DNA of 33,017 bases. Source: Lachnospiraceae bacterium. GTDB lineage: Bacteria > Bacillota > Clostridia > Lachnospirales > Lachnospiraceae. A program made the translations under genes and the position numbers. The notes beneath the pieces were generated by a model, which made no database searches, was not told where the DNA came from, and worked only from the letters and a program-made list of their open reading frames with translations. Positions 31,078-33,017 of the stretch are shown piece by piece; position 1 is the first letter of the stretch; each line of letters begins with the position of its first letter. Location of the stretch: positions 1 to 33,017 of the forward strand of contig JAGAQI010000103.1 of the NCBI GenBank assembly GCA_017622795.1, in the 5' to 3' direction.

Positions 31078-32945
31078 TGGCAGTTGTAAGCAGATTGTGG
31101 CTTATGAGTCTACAGGGATGTGTGTTGATCCTTATCGTATTGCTTGCAAGACTCTTGCTGAAGAAATATCCTAAAATATTAAGCTATAGCCTCTGGGCCT
31201 TGGTGGGAATAAGGCTGTTGTGTCCTGTGTTTATAGAGAGTTCCGTTAGCCTGCAACCGGATTTCAGCAGGTTACAAAATAATTGGGAGAATCCGCGTCA
31301 GGAGACAACAGAGAAAACTTTGCCCGTGCAGATTGCGCCGGAGGTGATGGAAAGTCAGAAAACGGAGCCAAGGGAAGAGGAACCGCAAGTGGTGCCGCAC
31401 GAAAAAACAGAAGAAAATATGGATGCAGTAATTGAGATGGAAGGGATAACTCAGAACAGTAATGCCAAGAAAAAAAGTTTTTCCGTTTCAAATGCAAAGG
31501 AATTGCTTGCCGCAGTGTATCTGATAGGCGTCATTTTAATGATGGCAGGATATTATGTATGTAGTTTAATTGTAAAAAGAAAGCTTCGCACAGCAATAAA
31601 AAAGGAAGAAGGAATCTGGTTGTGCGATAACGTACCATCTCCTTTTGTAATCGGAATAATTCAACCAAAGATTATTCTTCCGTATGGTTTGAAGGAGGAA
31701 GAGGAATATTATATTTTACTTCATGAAAGAACTCATATCCGACATAGGGACTCCTTAATTCGCAGTATAGGTATCCTTTGTCTGTGCCTCCACTGGTGGA
31801 ATCCTTTGGTCTGGTTGGCGGTTCACTGCATGAATCAGGATATGGAGATGTTTTGTGATGAAGCAGCATTGGAACAGGCAAATTCCAAAGAACGAAAGGC
31901 TTATGCAGAAACCTTGTTGAACTTTGCTATCCGCAGGAGCGGATTTTCCGTTGGGTTGGCCTTTGGAGAATCCAATGCGGAACAACGGATTAAAAATATC
32001 GTGAAGAGCAAAAAAAGAAGCAGAATTATTTTTGCGGTGGTGATGACGGCAGCGGTGCTCGGAAGTGTAGTATTTTTGACTATACCAAGGACTAAAGCAA
32101 AGGAAGCGCTGAAAACTGAAGAAACGATAGCAGCATTGACCGTGACTCCTGCGACAACGGAACAACCGGAGGTGACGTCCGGTGCAGAGCCGATACCGAC
32201 ATCACCGATAGAAAAAAAGCAGGCACATAAATTTAACAAATATGATGTTTTGACGGAATATGAAGTGCCGCAATATTCTATGGAATTTCTTTTGAAGAAC
32301 GGAACGGTCCGGACACTTCTGGGGGATGCCCCCGGAACCGGCGAATGTGTCTGGTATTTTGTAGAATATCACGGAGTAATGTACTATTTATACCGGCTTG
32401 TCGGTGAGTCGGAGGAAAAGCTGCAGCTAAGTGCCTTTGCATATGTGGATAAACAATACGCTCTTGAAAATCATCTTCAGGTGGGATGGACAAAGGAAAA
32501 AGTACTCATATGGTATCCGGACATGGCGATAGTTCCGATTAAAGGCGAGGCATATGAAGAAGACTCGGCTTGGAATCTTGGATTTAACAGTGGAGCATTC
32601 CCTTCCAGTATTGCCGGACAGGATGTTAATTTTAATTATGGGGATAAGAATATCTGGTTTTGGCAGGAACAGTTTGATTACTGTATGTTAGCAGAGATAG
32701 AAGGGGAAACCAAGCTTGGTAGGACCATGGCCCTGGCCTTGATGATGAAAGAGGATAAGGTGGCGGCGATAACTTTCTATTGTCCGAATGATGGTTTTAT
32801 TACACCTGAGGAATGGAATTTGGAAATATCCGCCATGGGTGATTTTGAGTGGCCGGATGAAACCTTCTTTAAGGTGAATCTTGCTAATGTATGTCAAGTA
32901 GTTTCAGATAAAAATATTAAAGGTCAAATCTCTAAAAAAGGGTAA
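31074..32945 (+). CDS. M56-family BlaR1-type membrane protease/sensor with an unfamiliar C-terminal domain
   Basis: 623 residues. Membrane helices occur at about 6-28, 36-55, 138-164 and 321-340. The M56 zinc motif HERTH (217-221) lies between the third and fourth helices, with the later MFCDEAAL supplying the third ligand region. Between helices two and three is a charged linker (about 65-130). After the last helix comes a Thr/Pro-rich stalk (about 345-385) and then a domain of about 240 residues outside the cell. This last part lacks the SxxK penicillin-binding motif of true BlaR1, so the signal is likely not a beta-lactam. The first of two adjacent ATG codons (31074) follows GGAGG by 7 bases. 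The neighbouring repressor is probably its cleavage target. Confidence 0.88.
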   Translation: MMAVVSRLWLMSLQGCVLILIVLLARLLLKKYPKILSYSLWALVGIRLLCPVFIESSVSLQPDFSRLQNNWENPRQETTEKTLPVQIAPEVMESQKTEPREEEPQVVPHEKTEENMDAVIEMEGITQNSNAKKKSFSVSNAKELLAAVYLIGVILMMAGYYVCSLIVKRKLRTAIKKEEGIWLCDNVPSPFVIGIIQPKIILPYGLKEEEEYYILLHERTHIRHRDSLIRSIGILCLCLHWWNPLVWLAVHCMNQDMEMFCDEAALEQANSKERKAYAETLLNFAIRRSGFSVGLAFGESNAEQRIKNIVKSKKRSRIIFAVVMTAAVLGSVVFLTIPRTKAKEALKTEETIAALTVTPATTEQPEVTSGAEPIPTSPIEKKQAHKFNKYDVLTEYEVPQYSMEFLLKNGTVRTLLGDAPGTGECVWYFVEYHGVMYYLYRLVGESEEKLQLSAFAYVDKQYALENHLQVGWTKEKVLIWYPDMAIVPIKGEAYEEDSAWNLGFNSGAFPSSIAGQDVNFNYGDKNIWFWQEQFDYCMLAEIEGETKLGRTMALALMMKEDKVAAITFYCPNDGFITPEEWNLEISAMGDFEWPDETFFKVNLANVCQVVSDKNIKGQISKKG

Positions 32946-32952
32946 ATTTAAT

Positions 32953-32973
32953 AAACCCACAGGTTGTGGATTT
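32953..32973 (+). terminator. Weak possible terminator after the M56 gene
   Basis: AAA and CCACA pair with TGTGG and TTT over a three-base loop with one C-A mismatch. Only a few T residues are present. The rest of the right edge (32974-33017) is AT-rich and shows nothing else I can support. Confidence 0.25.
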
Positions 32974-33017
32974 GAAGAAAATATATAATAATAAATATAG
33001 ATTTACTGTTCGAGTTC

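Noticed and set aside
33003-33017. GTTCGAGTTC-like end resembling a tRNA T-loop
   Set aside because: No acceptor or anticodon stems fit around it and the window ends there; the resemblance is limited to a few bases.

Overview
The window reads as chromosomal DNA from a strictly anaerobic, Gram-positive member of the Clostridia, most likely a Lachnospiraceae. The reasons are an oxygen-independent ribonucleotide reductase with its activase (nrdDG), a DRE-TIM enzyme resembling Re-type citrate synthase beside an isocitrate dehydrogenase, a GerW/YtfJ sporulation-type protein with its DUF2953 partner, a four-cysteine L28, and the Firmicutes order rpmB - yloU(Asp23) - yloV(fakA) - recG. Purine-rich ribosome binding sites (GGAGG) stand before nearly every gene. 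No rRNA, tRNA, CRISPR array or complete insertion sequence is visible. No gene-free stretch exceeds 300 bases.

Layout. 1-137: the 3' end of a group II intron (end of its reverse transcriptase ORF, domains V and VI), ending just past the aroC stop. 160-2909, minus strand: chorismate synthase; a tiny Cys/Gly/Asn-rich two-repeat protein with a sigma-K-like promoter; a divergent HD-GYP protein. 3023-6836, plus strand: nrdD, nrdG and an unknown membrane-anchored protein. 6863-11324: a promoter carrying a perfect palindromic operator, then Re-citrate-synthase-like, isocitrate dehydrogenase, a GntR/FCD regulator and a CPBP membrane protease. A 122-base multi-armed inverted-repeat element sits between the first two genes. 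11424-12368: CorA. 12403-17004: a rhomboid/derlin-like membrane protein with a zinc ribbon, two ABC-2-type permeases without an ATPase, and a large helical acidic protein. 17069-18755: a small unknown protein, DUF2953 and GerW. 18857-23690: rpmB, a 45-residue membrane peptide on the opposite strand, Asp23, FakA and RecG. 23718-30551: a CbbX/SpoVK-like AAA ATPase followed by a surface-glycan-like module (GT-C-type membrane protein, GT2 polyprenol-phosphate-type glycosyltransferase, DUF2298 membrane protein). 30622-32945: a BlaI/BlaR1-type repressor-protease pair with two 16-bp palindromic operators.

How the genes work together. The 6930-9657 pair would carry acetyl-CoA and oxaloacetate towards 2-oxoglutarate and glutamate (aconitase is not in this window), plausibly under the co-encoded GntR/FCD regulator. 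The 25363-30551 trio would load and transfer a lipid-linked sugar at the membrane. The BlaI/BlaR1-type pair looks autoregulated, but no beta-lactamase is present and the sensor end of the protease is not a penicillin-binding domain. Most of the window is ordinary core chromosome. The parts most worth a second look are the structured element at 8330-8452, the palindromic operator at 6880-6891, the permease/pseudo-rhomboid/helical-protein cluster, the two-GT-C module, and the BlaR1 homologue with an unfamiliar sensor domain.
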